NCBI GenBank assembly: GCA_947503895.1
Contig: CANNFT010000001.1
Location: forward strand, 186,001 to 250,000
DNA length: 64,000 nt
Source: an uncultured Saccharospirillaceae bacterium
GTDB lineage: Bacteria; Pseudomonadota; Gammaproteobacteria; Pseudomonadales; Oceanobacteraceae
Direction of reading: 5' to 3'
Shown one piece after another: positions 9,361 through 19,800 of the stretch. Made by a program: the position numbers and the translations under genes. Under the pieces are notes generated by a model, which made no database searches, was not told the DNA's origin, and worked only from the letters and a program-made list of their open reading frames with translations. How positions within the stretch are numbered: the stretch's first letter is position 1; each line of letters begins with the position of its first letter.

Positions 9361-10339
9361 GCTTCACTAACTCCCAATTGCAACAGTTTACCGATTGGCC
9401 GCTAGGGAGGCGGGTCATTGGATATGACATTTGCTCGCACTCATGGCTTTTGTAGTCACATCTATTTTGGAAGCGACAACCTTTAGGCATGGTGGTTAGC
9501 GACGGTACTTGGCCCTCAATTGTGTTCAGGAGCGTTTTGGGAGATGCGTCGAGTCGAGGGATGGAATTTAATAATCCGAGTGTATAGGGGTGACGTGGAT
9601 GATCAAATAGTTCGAATACGGATCCTTTCTCCACAATGCGCCCTGCATACATCACCGCGACTTCATCGCAAACTTCTGCTATTACACCAAGGTCATGGGT
9701 GATAAACAAAATGGCCATACCATTTTCATTTTGTAGATCTTTCATTAAATCGAGTATTTGAGCCTGAATGGTGACATCCAGTGCAGTTGTGGGCTCGTCG
9801 GCAATTAATAAGTCTGGCTTACAGGCTAACGCCATGGCAATCATGACTCTTTGTCGCATGCCTCCGGATAACTGGTGGGGATAGGCTGGAAGGCGCTCCG
9901 CCGGCTCCGGGATGCCCACTTTTTTCAGCAACTCCAGTGTGCTTGTTAACTTTTCCTTTTGCGAAAGAGTTTCTTGATGCAAGTTAAAAACTTCGAGAAT
10001 TTGCTGGCCAATAGTTTGCACGGGGTTGAGGGCGGTCATGGGCTCCTGAAAGATCATTGCCACCCGGTTCCCACGAATCTTTCTTAAGTTTTCAGGCTCG
10101 AGTTGCACGAGGTCGCGATGCTCAAATAATATACTACCTTTACGAATATGGCCTATTGGTTGAGGGAGTAGGCGCATGATCGCCATGGAGGTCACACTCT
10201 TCCCGCACCCTGATTCGCCTACTAGCCCGAGCGTTTTTCCCGGCGCAATGTCAAATGAGACATGGTCTAGTACATTTATTTGTCCTTGATCTGTGTGAAA
10301 ATCAACACACAGATCGTTCACGCTAAGTATATTGGCCAT
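9353..10339 (-). CDS. Oligopeptide/dipeptide ABC transporter ATPase (OppD/DppD type)
   Basis: 328 residues. ABC ATPase with Walker [11 protein letters not shown]-loop in [13 protein letters not shown], signature [13 protein letters not shown], Walker [15 protein letters not shown], switch His in [12 protein letters not shown], and the OppD-type C-terminal segment [17 protein letters not shown]. It pairs with the OppF-type ATPase encoded next, which starts inside its last codons. It begins two bases after the stop of the binding-protein gene with no clear ribosome site, so translational coupling is likely. The substrate is not shown by the sequence; the neighbours suggest peptides. Confidence 0.93.
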   Translation of the reverse strand: MANILSVNDLCVDFHTDQGQINVLDHVSFDIAPGKTLGLVGESGCGKSVTSMAIMRLLPQPIGHIRKGSILFEHRDLVQLEPENLRKIRGNRVAMIFQEPMTALNPVQTIGQQILEVFNLHQETLSQKEKLTSTLELLKKVGIPEPAERLPAYPHQLSGGMRQRVMIAMALACKPDLLIADEPTTALDVTIQAQILDLMKDLQNENGMAILFITHDLGVIAEVCDEVAVMYAGRIVEKGSVFELFDHPRHPYTLGLLNSIPRLDASPKTLLNTIEGQVPSLTTMPKGCRFQNRCDYKSHECEQMSYPMTRLPSGQSVNCCNWELVKHD

Positions 10340-10341
10340 CG

Positions 10342-12132
10342 CTATTGTGTAACTTTAAATTGTTCGTAGACATTGTTTACCGGTGTATAGCGAGTGCTGC
10401 TCTTACGAGCGGCCATTGTGTCAATTTTCATTTTGCTATCTATCCAAAACACGCCACCATTTCCAAAAGGCGAGTACAAAGTTGCAGATGTCTTGGTGCC
10501 AGGGACTTTCGGAAATTTCAACCAGCGCCAATGAGCGCCTCGTGTGTAGCTGACTTTGAAGCTTGGGATAAAAGCTGCTGAATCATGAATCATTTGTTCT
10601 AGTTTTTGCGACAGAGCAATCCGCTTCGAGGTATCTGTTTCAAACCGGTACTCCATAATTAAGTCGTCTATTTGTTTGTCATCGAAGTTCGTAACGTTAT
10701 TGGTTTGGGGCTTGTGAGCATTATCTGAATGAAAGTGCTGCCAAAATGCCGGTTTGAAACCTGTGCTCCAACCCATAGCGGCGATATCATGTTGCTTTTG
10801 CATCACTGTTTTATACTGCGCGGTAGCGTCTTGTAATTTCAATTCGAGATTGATGCCAGCCTTCTTTGCATCCTGTTTGATGATCGTCCATCTATCCGTA
10901 TGCTCTTTTCTAGCATAACTAATTTCTAAAGACAGCTCTTTGCCGTTTTTAATGCGAATGCCTGAGCCGTTATATTCGGTCCATCCAGCCTTGGTTAAAT
11001 AGTGATTGGCCTTTTCGAGATCAAACGGTCGAGCTTTCACATTCTTGTTGCTGTAATCACCATAACCTTCGTGGAAGGCGTTTAGGCGCTCGTAATCGTC
11101 CCTTAACACTGTTTTGATCACTTTCTCGAAGTTCAATGCATAGGCGATCCCAATGCGTGTGTCATTATCACTGAGAATGGGCTTGTCCATATTAAGAAAA
11201 AAGCCAGAAGCGCTGCGCGGCATATCGTTGTAAAAAAGTACCTTGTGAATATACCCATTGTCGAACAATTTACCTTTGGCTTTGTTATGCCAATAATCCG
11301 GATGTACTAGGTCGAAACTATCAATATCACCTTTCTCAAAATGCCTGAATGCGATGTTGTCATCGCGAATCACTTTGATTACAACTTTATTGACGTTGTA
11401 GCGGCCTTTGTTGTATCGGTAATCTTTTGCCCACCAATTTTCTTTTAAAGAGAACTCAACCGACTTCCCTTTTTTGATCTTGGATATCTGATATGGACCA
11501 GTATTCGGGACAATTTTCCAGTTGTGCTTTTTTACCCAGTCGCCATCGAGTTCACCATAAAAATGTTCTGGAGTCGGGCCAAGGCCATAGTAGTAGTGCA
11601 ATTCTTCCTTAGAACGAGCGACCGCACCCGTAATAGATATTGTGTGGTCATCATACTTACTCACATCTTCAAATTGTTCTGTGTAGTGGTTGTTATACCA
11701 AGGGGCATTGATATGCGGTGAACGCATAAACTTTATTGTGTAGAGGAAGTCGTCCGCCGTGACAGATTTTCCGTCAGACCATTTTGCTGCGGGGTCCAAT
11801 TTATAATATACGGTTTTTTTATCGGCTCCATACGCCCAATGTGTAGCGATTTCAGGGATGATTTCCCAAGTGGTCGGGTGGAAGGATACAAGCCCCATTT
11901 TGTTGGCATTAATAAAGGAGCGGAACGAATTATTAGAGTCTGGTCCAATTGTTCTTAACGTGGGAGGAAAGGAAATAATATAGTCATTAAAAACGCCACC
12001 TTTGGTGGCATTGGGGTCAGCCCATGTGTCGGCAGAGTTGTTCGTTTCCCACTGCAAATCTTTCGGAAGGGTTTTACTTTGTGCCAATAAAGGCATGATT
12101 AATACGGCAATAAAAAACAGATATCTCATCAT
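10342..12132 (-). CDS. Periplasmic oligopeptide-binding protein (YejA-like)
   Basis: 596 residues, large for a solute-binding protein and typical of the YejA branch of family SBP_bac_5. A signal peptide covers about residues 1-19 ([19 protein letters not shown]). The mature part carries the family motifs [34 protein letters not shown] (quoted in part: [13 protein letters not shown]) and [10 protein letters not shown]. It would capture peptides, possibly including antimicrobial peptides as reported for YejABEF, and deliver them to the two permeases upstream. The ribosome site AAGGAAAC precedes two tandem ATGs (12132 and 12129); either could be used. Confidence 0.9.
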   Translation of the reverse strand: MMRYLFFIAVLIMPLLAQSKTLPKDLQWETNNSADTWADPNATKGGVFNDYIISFPPTLRTIGPDSNNSFRSFINANKMGLVSFHPTTWEIIPEIATHWAYGADKKTVYYKLDPAAKWSDGKSVTADDFLYTIKFMRSPHINAPWYNNHYTEQFEDVSKYDDHTISITGAVARSKEELHYYYGLGPTPEHFYGELDGDWVKKHNWKIVPNTGPYQISKIKKGKSVEFSLKENWWAKDYRYNKGRYNVNKVVIKVIRDDNIAFRHFEKGDIDSFDLVHPDYWHNKAKGKLFDNGYIHKVLFYNDMPRSASGFFLNMDKPILSDNDTRIGIAYALNFEKVIKTVLRDDYERLNAFHEGYGDYSNKNVKARPFDLEKANHYLTKAGWTEYNGSGIRIKNGKELSLEISYARKEHTDRWTIIKQDAKKAGINLELKLQDATAQYKTVMQKQHDIAAMGWSTGFKPAFWQHFHSDNAHKPQTNNVTNFDDKQIDDLIMEYRFETDTSKRIALSQKLEQMIHDSAAFIPSFKVSYTRGAHWRWLKFPKVPGTKTSATLYSPFGNGGVFWIDSKMKIDTMAARKSSTRYTPVNNVYEQFKVTQ

Positions 12133-12138
12133 GTTTCC

Positions 12139-13188
12139 TTACTCATAGAATGTATATTTTTTGGGATCAAATGCTTCACGTATGGCTTCGCCAACAAATG
12201 TGACCAATGTGAGTACGACACTCAATGCACCTACCGCGGAAGCCCAAATCCATTGAAATTCTAAATTAGTTGTACCTTGTTGCAGTAATTCGCCCCAGCT
12301 AGGGGTAGGGGGGGGTAAGCCAAACCCTAAATAATCCAGTGACGTTAATGCTGTGATACCTCCGACCACAGAAAAAGGAAAGAATGTTACGAGAATAGAA
12401 ATGGAATTTGGCAGAATGTGCAAAAACATAATTCGACTATGACCAGCACCCAGCGCCCTTGCCGCTTGTACATATTCTCGCGCATTCTCACGATAAGTTT
12501 CGGTTCGCATATACCACGTCATACCCATCCAGCTAAAACCGGCAAGTAAAAGAGCGAGTGTCCAAAAATTAGGGGTAATAATTGATGCGACGATCATGAT
12601 GATGTACAAAATTGGTACATTGGAGAGGATTTCTATAATGCGCTGAAAAAATAAATCAAATGCGCCCCCGAAATAACCCATTGCGGCACCTACGGCAATG
12701 CCAATGATATAGGTGACGCTGAGTAAAAATATTGAAAAAACGATTGCGATACGAAACCCATAAATAATTCGGGCAAAGATATCCCGACCGGACATATCTG
12801 TACCTAAATAATGCCCACTGGCTAGGCTCGGTTCGTAGGGCGGGTATTCCCCTTCAATAAAGTCATTTTCATTGGGGCTAAAGGGTATGAGTGGCATAAG
12901 TACCCAATTTTCGCTATTGGGTTCGGATTTAAATTGACGCTTTAGTGCTCGGTAATTCGTTTCCCATTTATAATCTAAATCAAACGTTTCACCCGGAAGT
13001 ATGTCGCCATACGTTGGGAAGTAGTAGGCTCCTTCATATTTAACCATTAACGCTCGGTTATTAATCCATAGTTCAGCCAGTAGACTTAAAACTATCAGAA
13101 TGCTAATGGCAATTGCAGAATAATAGCCACGTTTAATGCTTTTGAACCGCTGCCAGCGCCGTAAGGCTTGAGGTGAGAAACTTGACAT
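12139..13188 (-). CDS. Peptide ABC transporter permease (YejE/DppC type)
   Basis: 349 residues from ATG 13188, which shares one base with the upstream stop (TAATG). A longer frame back to 13236 would only repeat the end of the upstream gene. An N-terminal membrane segment (about 26-45) and a long periplasmic loop come before five more membrane helices, and the inner-membrane EAA motif reads EYVQAARALGAGHSRIMFLH. Such an N-terminal extension is typical of YejE. It forms the channel heterodimer with the YejB-type permease and docks the two ATPases. Confidence 0.92.
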   Translation of the reverse strand: MSSFSPQALRRWQRFKSIKRGYYSAIAISILIVLSLLAELWINNRALMVKYEGAYYFPTYGDILPGETFDLDYKWETNYRALKRQFKSEPNSENWVLMPLIPFSPNENDFIEGEYPPYEPSLASGHYLGTDMSGRDIFARIIYGFRIAIVFSIFLLSVTYIIGIAVGAAMGYFGGAFDLFFQRIIEILSNVPILYIIMIVASIITPNFWTLALLLAGFSWMGMTWYMRTETYRENAREYVQAARALGAGHSRIMFLHILPNSISILVTFFPFSVVGGITALTSLDYLGFGLPPPTPSWGELLQQGTTNLEFQWIWASAVGALSVVLTLVTFVGEAIREAFDPKKYTFYE

Positions 13189-14216
13189 TAGCGCTTTTCC
13201 CCAAAACGAATTCTCGGGTCTGCCCACGCGACACAAAAATCAGATAATATATTACCAATTAGATAAAGCATTGAAGAAATGACCAATATCCCCATCACGA
13301 TGGGATAATCTCTTTCTATGAGTGCCTCGTATCCTAGCAGGCCAATCCCATCAATATTAAAAATTTTCTCGATTAAAAAAGAGCCACCTAAGATGACGGA
13401 TATATTTTGCCCAAAATGTGTCGCTAGAGGAATGAGGCTATTGCGTAAAGCGTGCTTCCGAATGGCTTGAGAAAAGCTAAGCCCTTTAGCGGTAGCGGTA
13501 CGGACATAATCTGCAGCAAGGTTTTCCATTAGGGCATTTTTCATCATGAATGTCATGACCGCGAATGATCCAGCCATGTAAGCCGCTAATGGCAAAACAG
13601 AATGCTTGATAAGATCGACCACTTTGTCAGTGAAAGACATGTATTCGAATTCATCACTGACAAATCCACCTAGTGGAAACCATTCTAGGCGAGCGGCAAA
13701 GTATGCAACACAAGCAATGCCAATAACGTAACCGGGTATGGCATAACCAATGAAAACAACCGCTGAACTCATATGATCAAATGGAGCGCCGTGTTTAAGT
13801 GCTTTTAGAATGCCCAGTGGAATGCAAATCAAATACGTAAGAATCATGGTGATCACACCATAATAAATGGATACTGGGAGTCGGTCAGTAATGGTGTCCC
13901 AAACTGGATCGCCATAACGTGACGATTCGCCTAAATCGAGCTGAAGAACTTTCCACAACCACTCAAAGTAACTTTGCAAAATGGGCTTATCGAACCCGTA
14001 GTACGCCTTCAATTGGGCAATTTGGTCTTCATCTAGACTTTGAGAACCAAATGAATCCGTACTGGGGGCGGCTGACTCGCTGGCTAGCTGCGCTTCAGCC
14101 AGCATGCGCTCAACGGGGCCGCCAGGAACTAATCGGGTTAGGCCAAAAACCAATACGGTGATGCCCAAAAAGGTAGGAATAATGAGTAAAAATCGACGAG
14201 CGAAATAGCTCTTCAT
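13188..14216 (-). CDS. Peptide ABC transporter permease (YejB/DppB type)
   Basis: 342 residues, six membrane helices, beginning MKSYFARRFLLIIPTFLG, the usual DppB/YejB N-terminus. A periplasmic insert with a Ser/Asp-rich stretch (about 35-65) follows the first helix, and the EAA loop reads DYVRTATAKGLSFSQAIRKH. First gene of the six-gene minus-strand unit permease B, permease E, binding protein, ATPase D, ATPase F, fabI. ATG 14216 has a modest ribosome site (AAGAAGC). The 140-base gap to mltD should hold the operon promoter; I could not pick out clear -35/-10 boxes. Confidence 0.92.
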   Translation of the reverse strand: MKSYFARRFLLIIPTFLGITVLVFGLTRLVPGGPVERMLAEAQLASESAAPSTDSFGSQSLDEDQIAQLKAYYGFDKPILQSYFEWLWKVLQLDLGESSRYGDPVWDTITDRLPVSIYYGVITMILTYLICIPLGILKALKHGAPFDHMSSAVVFIGYAIPGYVIGIACVAYFAARLEWFPLGGFVSDEFEYMSFTDKVVDLIKHSVLPLAAYMAGSFAVMTFMMKNALMENLAADYVRTATAKGLSFSQAIRKHALRNSLIPLATHFGQNISVILGGSFLIEKIFNIDGIGLLGYEALIERDYPIVMGILVISSMLYLIGNILSDFCVAWADPRIRFGEKR

Positions 14217-14356
14217 GGGTGCTTCTTATTGTTGTTAAGTGTAATACGTTAGCATGAGGGGCAGTCAATTCAAAGCCTGCCCCCTAGCTCGCCTGCTCAT
14301 TCGCAGCGGTTCGTTTTTATTGCAAGCCTGACCGGCGTCAGCGCTCAGTGTCTAAT

Positions 14357-15982
14357 TTAACCTGCTCGTGTGACATCTACATACAAGATGAGTTCGTCAC
14401 CAGGCTGCAGATATTTTTTCCGTCCTTTACTGCGATTCCATTTTTTTATGTCTGTGACAGAAACGTTAAATTTGTCCGCAATTCTATGCAGCGAATCACC
14501 ATTGCGTACTCGATAGTGGATCTTGCGAATGACTTCACGCGTATTATTGAGTGAACTTTGCTTACTGGTGTCTTTCGACCAAATAACGAGCTTTTGTCCA
14601 GGCTTTAATGGGTCGCGGGGTGCCATACCATTCCACTTGGCAATGCTCTTCACTGATACATTGTGCTGCTTTGATAGCTCCCAAAAAGAGTCCCCTGCTT
14701 GCACAGTATGACTGATTCGTTTTGAGCCAGACGGCGCTTTGACGTTGGCTTGCTTGCTTTTTAACCGGTTACTAGAACTGTGAGAATATTCATGAAGGTT
14801 GTTTAATGCTGTTGGAATCAAGAGCATGTCACCCGTGCGAATTAAATTCTTTCTAATAGGGTTAACTTGTTTGAGTGCGTCAGGCGTCGTGTGAAACTTG
14901 CGCGCTATGGTAATCAGTGAGTCGCCACTTTGAACTCGGTAACGCTGCCACTTAATTCTTTGCGCCTCAGGAAGCTTTGCTAGCTTCTCCATGAACGTGT
15001 CGTATTTTTCGTAAGGGATGAGGAGTTCATGTGGACCATTGGGGCTTGTGGCCCATTGGTTGTATGACGGGTTAAGCTTGTAAATTTCCTCAATATCAAT
15101 TTCTGCTAGTTCTGCAGCTTGACTTAAATCCATTTGAGAACCGGTTTTGACAACCGTGAAATGGGGCTTATTAGGAATAGGCTTGATGGAGATTCCGTGT
15201 GCGCCAGGATTTAGCATTAACTTGGAGAGTGCGTAAAGCTTCGGGACGTAGGCCCGTGTTTCACGGGGTAACGATAGCGACCAAAAGTCAGTTGGTTTTC
15301 CTGCTCTTCTGTTTTTACGTATTGCTTTACGGACGGTGCCTGATCCTGAGTTGTAAGCCGCAAGTGCCAACATCCAATCGCCCTTGAACTCGCGATGCAG
15401 TCCCTCAAGGTATCTCAGCGCACCAATGGTGGATAATCGGATATCTCGGCGGCCGTCAAACCACCAGTTTTGCTTCATACCGTACATGCGGCCCGTTGAT
15501 GGAATGAACTGCCATACACCGGAAGCTCGACCGTGGCTGTAGGCAAAAGGATCAAAAGCACTTTCAACAATCGGCAGCAAAGCCAGCTCACCAGGCAAGC
15601 CTCGCACTTCAATTTGCTCAATGATGAAATATAGGTAGCGACTGGCACGGTCAGATACGCGATTTAGATAAGCTGGGTGCTTGGCATACCAAGCGAGTTG
15701 GGAGGCGATTCGAGGGTCTTCGACACTCAGGTCGAGTTTAAAGTTACTTCTGGTCCGTTCCCAAAGGTCATCTGAAGCTTGCTGTGTTTCAGTGACGGAG
15801 GGTTGCTCGTTCTGATCGTGTGTAGCTTGAGCTTCAGTGGACTCATCAATCATTAAGTCCGGTATGGGCTCATTTGCTTGTGTACTGTCTAGTGTGGATT
15901 CAGCCATGGGCGGTTGAATCATATTACAGGCCGTTAAAAATAAAGATGAGACGGCCAATGTAGCAATGTGAAACTTAAACAT
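14357..15982 (-). CDS. mltD: Membrane-bound lytic murein transglycosylase D (lipoprotein, three LysM)
   Basis: 541 residues from ATG 15982, chosen because the encoded MFKFHIATLAVSSLFLTAC is a complete lipoprotein signal with lipobox LTAC (Cys19); the frame extends upstream only to a GTG at 16009. The SLT domain (about 105-260) has catalytic Glu140 in LLPIVESAFDP, followed by SHGRASGVWQFIPSTGRMYG. Three LysM peptidoglycan-binding repeats follow near 345-390, 420-465 and 485-535. It cleaves murein between MurNAc and GlcNAc with 1,6-anhydro formation. Divergent from the methyltransferase-rnhA-dnaQ run; gloB, often between them, is absent. Confidence 0.94.
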   Translation of the reverse strand: MFKFHIATLAVSSLFLTACNMIQPPMAESTLDSTQANEPIPDLMIDESTEAQATHDQNEQPSVTETQQASDDLWERTRSNFKLDLSVEDPRIASQLAWYAKHPAYLNRVSDRASRYLYFIIEQIEVRGLPGELALLPIVESAFDPFAYSHGRASGVWQFIPSTGRMYGMKQNWWFDGRRDIRLSTIGALRYLEGLHREFKGDWMLALAAYNSGSGTVRKAIRKNRRAGKPTDFWSLSLPRETRAYVPKLYALSKLMLNPGAHGISIKPIPNKPHFTVVKTGSQMDLSQAAELAEIDIEEIYKLNPSYNQWATSPNGPHELLIPYEKYDTFMEKLAKLPEAQRIKWQRYRVQSGDSLITIARKFHTTPDALKQVNPIRKNLIRTGDMLLIPTALNNLHEYSHSSSNRLKSKQANVKAPSGSKRISHTVQAGDSFWELSKQHNVSVKSIAKWNGMAPRDPLKPGQKLVIWSKDTSKQSSLNNTREVIRKIHYRVRNGDSLHRIADKFNVSVTDIKKWNRSKGRKKYLQPGDELILYVDVTRAG

Positions 15983-16123
15983 AAATAAACCAGATAGAGC
16001 GTGGGTCACGCAGTGTAAGAATAGCCTTAGTCGGGGTCAAGTTCAGGAATGTTCTTCTATGGGAAGATAGAACACAATGCTATAAGCTGAGAATTAGCTA
16101 ACAAAGAAGATGGGAGGTAACGC

Positions 16124-16858
16124 TTGGAATGGATCCTGAGTAAAAAAGGGGCGGGGGTGCTGGAAGTTGAGCGCGAAGCTGTTGCAGAGCTTATGCCGCC
16201 CATTCATGGCTACCATTTTCTGCAACTGAGTGCTTTGGATGTTCAATTTTTTGAAAGCACTCAACTGCAGCACAATTTCTTCTGCGCACAGCATGCTTCC
16301 ATCATTCAAACTGCGCCGGAAGATCAGCAACCTCAAGCGGTTGTCGATTACAGGCATTTACCTTTTCGCGATAACACCATTGATAGCATTTTGTTGCACC
16401 ATGTTTTGGATTTCACGGACAACCCTCATCAATGCCTCAGAGAAGCCGCACGCGTGCTGGTGCCTAATGGGTATCTTATCTTGGTTGGGTTTAATCCGTG
16501 GAGTTTAATGGGAGGGTGGCGTCGCGTTAGACGTTCGAAACAACCTCCTTGGGGTGGTAATCACATCAGTCCGGGCCGTCTGCATGATTGGCTCGCGTTA
16601 CTAGGGTTTCGATCAGAAAGAGAGTGGCATGGGTTATTCACGCAGCCACTACTACCGCCTGATTACCACGGGTTGGTAGGTGGGTTTGATCGGTTGCTCA
16701 GGTGGACAGGTCTGCCTTTTGGCGGGGTCTATATAATGGTGGCGAGAAAACTGGTTGCTGGAATGACACCAATTCGGCCAAAATGGCGCCCCTTCCCAGT
16801 GGGTGGAATCCCTGTTGTGAGTCCGACAACTCGAGGTATGCGTGTCACAAATCGTTGA
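16124..16858 (+). CDS. SAM-dependent methyltransferase, class I (YafS-like)
   Basis: 244 residues. Start is TTG 16124, set by an excellent ribosome site GGGAGG at 16112-16117 six bases before it; the nearby ATG at 16129 is out of frame. The methyltransferase core shows ADYRHLPF-type acidic motif ([25 protein letters not shown], in part) and [21 protein letters not shown]. The extreme N-terminus lacks a classic GxGxG loop, as in this family next to rnhA, so the substrate is unknown. rnhA starts 17 bases before its stop, so the genes are translationally coupled. Confidence 0.85.
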   Translation: MEWILSKKGAGVLEVEREAVAELMPPIHGYHFLQLSALDVQFFESTQLQHNFFCAQHASIIQTAPEDQQPQAVVDYRHLPFRDNTIDSILLHHVLDFTDNPHQCLREAARVLVPNGYLILVGFNPWSLMGGWRRVRRSKQPPWGGNHISPGRLHDWLALLGFRSEREWHGLFTQPLLPPDYHGLVGGFDRLLRWTGLPFGGVYIMVARKLVAGMTPIRPKWRPFPVGGIPVVSPTTRGMRVTNR

Positions 16859-17291
16859 AATATTTACAGATGGCGCCTGTAAGGGCAATCCTGGTCCGGG
16901 TGGATGGGGGGCTCTGCTACGTTACGGCAGTCAAGAAAAAGAAATATTCGGCGGGGAATTAAACACGACGAATAACAGAATGGAGTTAATGGCGGCGATA
17001 AAGGCCCTAGAGGCCATTACAAGACCTTCTAAAATTCATATGACAACCGACTCTGAATATGTGCGTAAAGGTGTATTAGAGTGGATGGCGGGCTGGAAGA
17101 AGCGAGGGTGGAAAACCGCAGCAAAGCAGCCTGTTAAGAATCAAGATTTATGGCAGAGGCTCGATCAGGCCATACAGCAGCATGAGATAAATTGGTTTTG
17201 GGTAAAAGGGCATAGCGGCCATATAGAAAATGAGCGCGCGGATGACTTAGCGAACCGCGGGGTAGACTTGGCTCTGAACGCCAAGCAGTGA
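16842..17291 (+). CDS. rnhA: Ribonuclease HI
   Basis: 149 residues. The four catalytic carboxylates Asp10 ([17 protein letters not shown]), Glu48 (NRMELMAA), Asp70 ([10 protein letters not shown]) and Asp134 ([10 protein letters not shown]) have exactly the E. coli numbering. The basic handle [17 protein letters not shown] is also present. It removes the RNA strand of RNA-DNA hybrids. Start GTG 16842 follows GAGG at 16833-16836. It overlaps the methyltransferase by 17 bases; dnaQ begins seven bases after its stop. Confidence 0.98.
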   Translation: MSQIVEIFTDGACKGNPGPGGWGALLRYGSQEKEIFGGELNTTNNRMELMAAIKALEAITRPSKIHMTTDSEYVRKGVLEWMAGWKKRGWKTAAKQPVKNQDLWQRLDQAIQQHEINWFWVKGHSGHIENERADDLANRGVDLALNAKQ

Positions 17292-17298
17292 GAATGAA

Positions 17299-18012
17299 AT
17301 GAGACAAATTGTATTAGATACGGAAACAACAGGCATTGGTGATGGGCACCGCATCATAGAAATTGGGTGTGTTGAACTGGTCAATCGTAAATTGACCGGC
17401 AATCACTATCACCAATACGTGAACCCGGAACGGCTTGTCGACCCAGAGGCAATGGCTGTTCATGGTATTACGGATGAGTTTTTGCAGGATAAACCTGTAT
17501 TTGCCTCGATTGCCAAAGACTTTATCGACTTTATTCGTGGTGGGCAGTTAGTCATACATAACGCGCCGTTTGACGTGGGTTTTATGGACATGGAATTTGG
17601 TAAGCTGCACGGCGCGCCCATGACGCGTGACATTTGCACCGTCCTCGATACACTCACAATGGCGCGGCAAAAGCACCCGGGCCAACGAAACAGTCTTGAT
17701 GCTCTTTGTAAGCGATACGGCATAGACAACTCGCACCGAGATCTGCACGGGGCTTTACTAGACTCTGAAATACTGGCTGACGTCTACCTCTTCATGACCG
17801 GTGGGCAGACGAATTTAACGTTGGATTCAGATGCTAACGAGAAGTCCTCAACGCAGCTGAATACGGCCGCTGATACCGAAAAGCACCGCATTGATGCCGT
17901 CCTGTCTAGCCAACTGGGGTCATTTGGTGTTAGCGTTGCCGAGAAAGAGGCTCATGATGCCTTCCTTGAATTAATAGAGACAAAATCAGAATCCGTGATA
18001 TGGCGCGATTAA
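17299..18012 (+). CDS. dnaQ: DNA polymerase III epsilon subunit (3'-5' proofreading exonuclease)
   Basis: 237 residues. DEDDh exonuclease motifs: Asp7 and Glu9 in VLDTETTG (Exo I), HNAPFDVGFMDMEF (Exo II), and HGALLDSEILADVY with the preceding HRDLH (Exo III). The C-terminal tail (about 180-237) is variable and probably binds the polymerase alpha subunit. It proofreads chromosomal replication. It is co-directional with rnhA; in many Enterobacteria the pair is divergent, whereas the tandem order here is as in pseudomonads. Confidence 0.97.
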   Translation: MRQIVLDTETTGIGDGHRIIEIGCVELVNRKLTGNHYHQYVNPERLVDPEAMAVHGITDEFLQDKPVFASIAKDFIDFIRGGQLVIHNAPFDVGFMDMEFGKLHGAPMTRDICTVLDTLTMARQKHPGQRNSLDALCKRYGIDNSHRDLHGALLDSEILADVYLFMTGGQTNLTLDSDANEKSSTQLNTAADTEKHRIDAVLSSQLGSFGVSVAEKEAHDAFLELIETKSESVIWRD

Positions 18013-18037
18013 AACCATTCGTTCTAATAGAATGCAT

Positions 18038-18046
18038 TGTTATAAT
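18038..18046 (+). promoter_or_regulatory. Extended -10 promoter candidate for fimL
   Basis: TGTTATAAT: a consensus TATAAT (18041-18046) preceded by TG one base upstream, the extended -10 form that tolerates a poor -35 (TTCGTT at 18018-18023). It lies 108 bases before the fimL start. Confidence 0.45.
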
Positions 18047-18153
18047 CGTGAAGCAAATCAACGATTTACATAAACATCTTTTAGTAGGATCTACGCATTT
18101 GCTGAAAACTCTACATAATAAAAAGATCATGGCCAGGTTTAATCAGTTTTAAC

Positions 18154-19800
18154 ATGATTCAGTCATCCACAAATATAAGTCTGTCTATTAGCTTGGTTCG
18201 CAAGGAGCTAGAGGCGACATTACAAAAGGCTGAAGGCTACTTTACTCAGTACGCTGAGGAGCGTGGCGAGCCACAATTACGTCTGTTTGCTGATGAGCTA
18301 AACCTAGCGCGCGGCACATTTAAATTACTTGAATTGAAAGGCGCGGAAGCTATCTGTACAGAGATGCTGTCGCTAATTGGGGAAACTTCACCTAAGTTTG
18401 AGGTTAAGTTAGATGCGCTTGGACAGGCTCTTATCAGCCTAAATCGGTATATTTCTTTAATACTGGACCAAGATCGCGGCCAACCTATTTTGCTGGTGCC
18501 GGCTATTAATCTGGTGCGTAAGGCTGGTGGCCACAAACCCATCTCTGAAGCTCATTTCTTTACGGTTAACTTACGACCTCGTTTACCTGTGCTAGAAAAA
18601 TCAGGCACAGATATTCGCCATCATCTGAGTCGATTAAGGCTCATGTATCAAGTGGGTCTTCTGCGCATTTTGAAGGTCGACGAACCTTCTCTCGGACTCA
18701 AACTGATCTACCGTGCAGTCTCACGCCTAGAGCGTGGTATGCGTGGAACCTCCGCTTGGGGTTTCTGGTGGGTGAGTCAGGCAGCCATTCATGCCATGAC
18801 CGAAGAGGATTACGAATTTACGCTAGCTCGACGGATGTTGTTTGGTCGAATAGACCTTATGATGCGTACCATGATCAAGAAAGGTTTATCTGTATTCACA
18901 GAAGATCATGCGAACGAACTCTTGAAAGACTTGCTGCAAATCATTGCATTATCTGAGTCTAAGCACGCGCTCATTTTCAAAGTTCGTCAACTGTATAAAC
19001 TCCCGTCGGATACGACCGAAGCCATGCTCAAGTCCGAGCGTGATTCCATGCGTGGACCGGATATAGGCGCGTTTGATTCACTGACACGCGCTTTCGGAGA
19101 GGAAATTGGACGAGTCAAAGAATCACTCGATCTTGCAGCACGTGGCGGCCTGAGACCAGATGGATACGACCGATTGCAAAATCAGTTAAGCCGGTTGGCT
19201 GATGTGTTGGGTGTGATCAATCAAGACACGCTTTCGAAACGACTGAAGCATCAAAAAGAACAGGTAGCTGGCCTAGCAAACTTAAATGATGACGAGCGGG
19301 CAGACGGTCTGGCAGAAATTGCGGACTCTTTACTTCAGGTCGAACTGGCAACGAAGAATATCTCTGAACCCAATCAACCCGTTGAACCGAAGCACGAACC
19401 CATTGGTGAAGGACATTTCAGTGAAGCAAGAATTATCTTGTTTGATGAAATCGAGTCTGGTTTAGCGTTAGCCAAACGAGCGATCGCTTCTTTTGCAGAT
19501 TCGAATGATAAATTGCATTTAGCCAATGTGAAGCAATCTTTAGATGGACTCAGAGGTGCGCTTATATTCTTGGATCAACCGCAAGCTTGTGGCGTGATTG
19601 AAGGGTCAATCAAATACCTTGAAAAACGCGTATTAAGCTCAGAGTTACCCGTGGATGAGGCCAAGCTGGAGGCTCTTGCTGACGCTTTAGCGAGTGTAGA
19701 GTATTACATTGAGACCTTGTCGAAGTCGGATAAGGTCAGCAAAGATATTCTTAATCTGGCTATCCAGAGCGTTGGGCAGCTGGGCTATAAGGTTGCCTGA
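18154..19800 (+). CDS. fimL: FimL-like Hpt-related scaffold protein
   Basis: 548 residues, almost all helical, no membrane segment. The N-terminal part (SLVRKELEATLQKAEGYF) resembles the first inactive Hpt-like domains of the chemosensory pilus kinase ChpA/PilL; I see no phosphorylatable histidine in an Hpt H-x-x-K-G context, which fits FimL. In Pseudomonas aeruginosa FimL connects the Pil-Chp system to adenylate cyclase, twitching motility and Vfr. Position downstream of dnaQ also agrees with my memory of that genome. The downstream gene starts on its stop codon (TGATG). Role here is inferred; no pil genes are in the window. Confidence 0.75.
   Translation: MIQSSTNISLSISLVRKELEATLQKAEGYFTQYAEERGEPQLRLFADELNLARGTFKLLELKGAEAICTEMLSLIGETSPKFEVKLDALGQALISLNRYISLILDQDRGQPILLVPAINLVRKAGGHKPISEAHFFTVNLRPRLPVLEKSGTDIRHHLSRLRLMYQVGLLRILKVDEPSLGLKLIYRAVSRLERGMRGTSAWGFWWVSQAAIHAMTEEDYEFTLARRMLFGRIDLMMRTMIKKGLSVFTEDHANELLKDLLQIIALSESKHALIFKVRQLYKLPSDTTEAMLKSERDSMRGPDIGAFDSLTRAFGEEIGRVKESLDLAARGGLRPDGYDRLQNQLSRLADVLGVINQDTLSKRLKHQKEQVAGLANLNDDERADGLAEIADSLLQVELATKNISEPNQPVEPKHEPIGEGHFSEARIILFDEIESGLALAKRAIASFADSNDKLHLANVKQSLDGLRGALIFLDQPQACGVIEGSIKYLEKRVLSSELPVDEAKLEALADALASVEYYIETLSKSDKVSKDILNLAIQSVGQLGYKVA

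Noticed and set aside
12308..12315. Run of eight G in the YejE-type permease gene
   Set aside because: It encodes the conserved PPP of the GLPPPTPSWG motif, so it is explained by protein conservation.
14257..14285. Hairpin AGGGGCAG / CTGCCCCCT between mltD and the permease gene
   Set aside because: No T-run on either strand and a 12-base loop; too weak to call a terminator.
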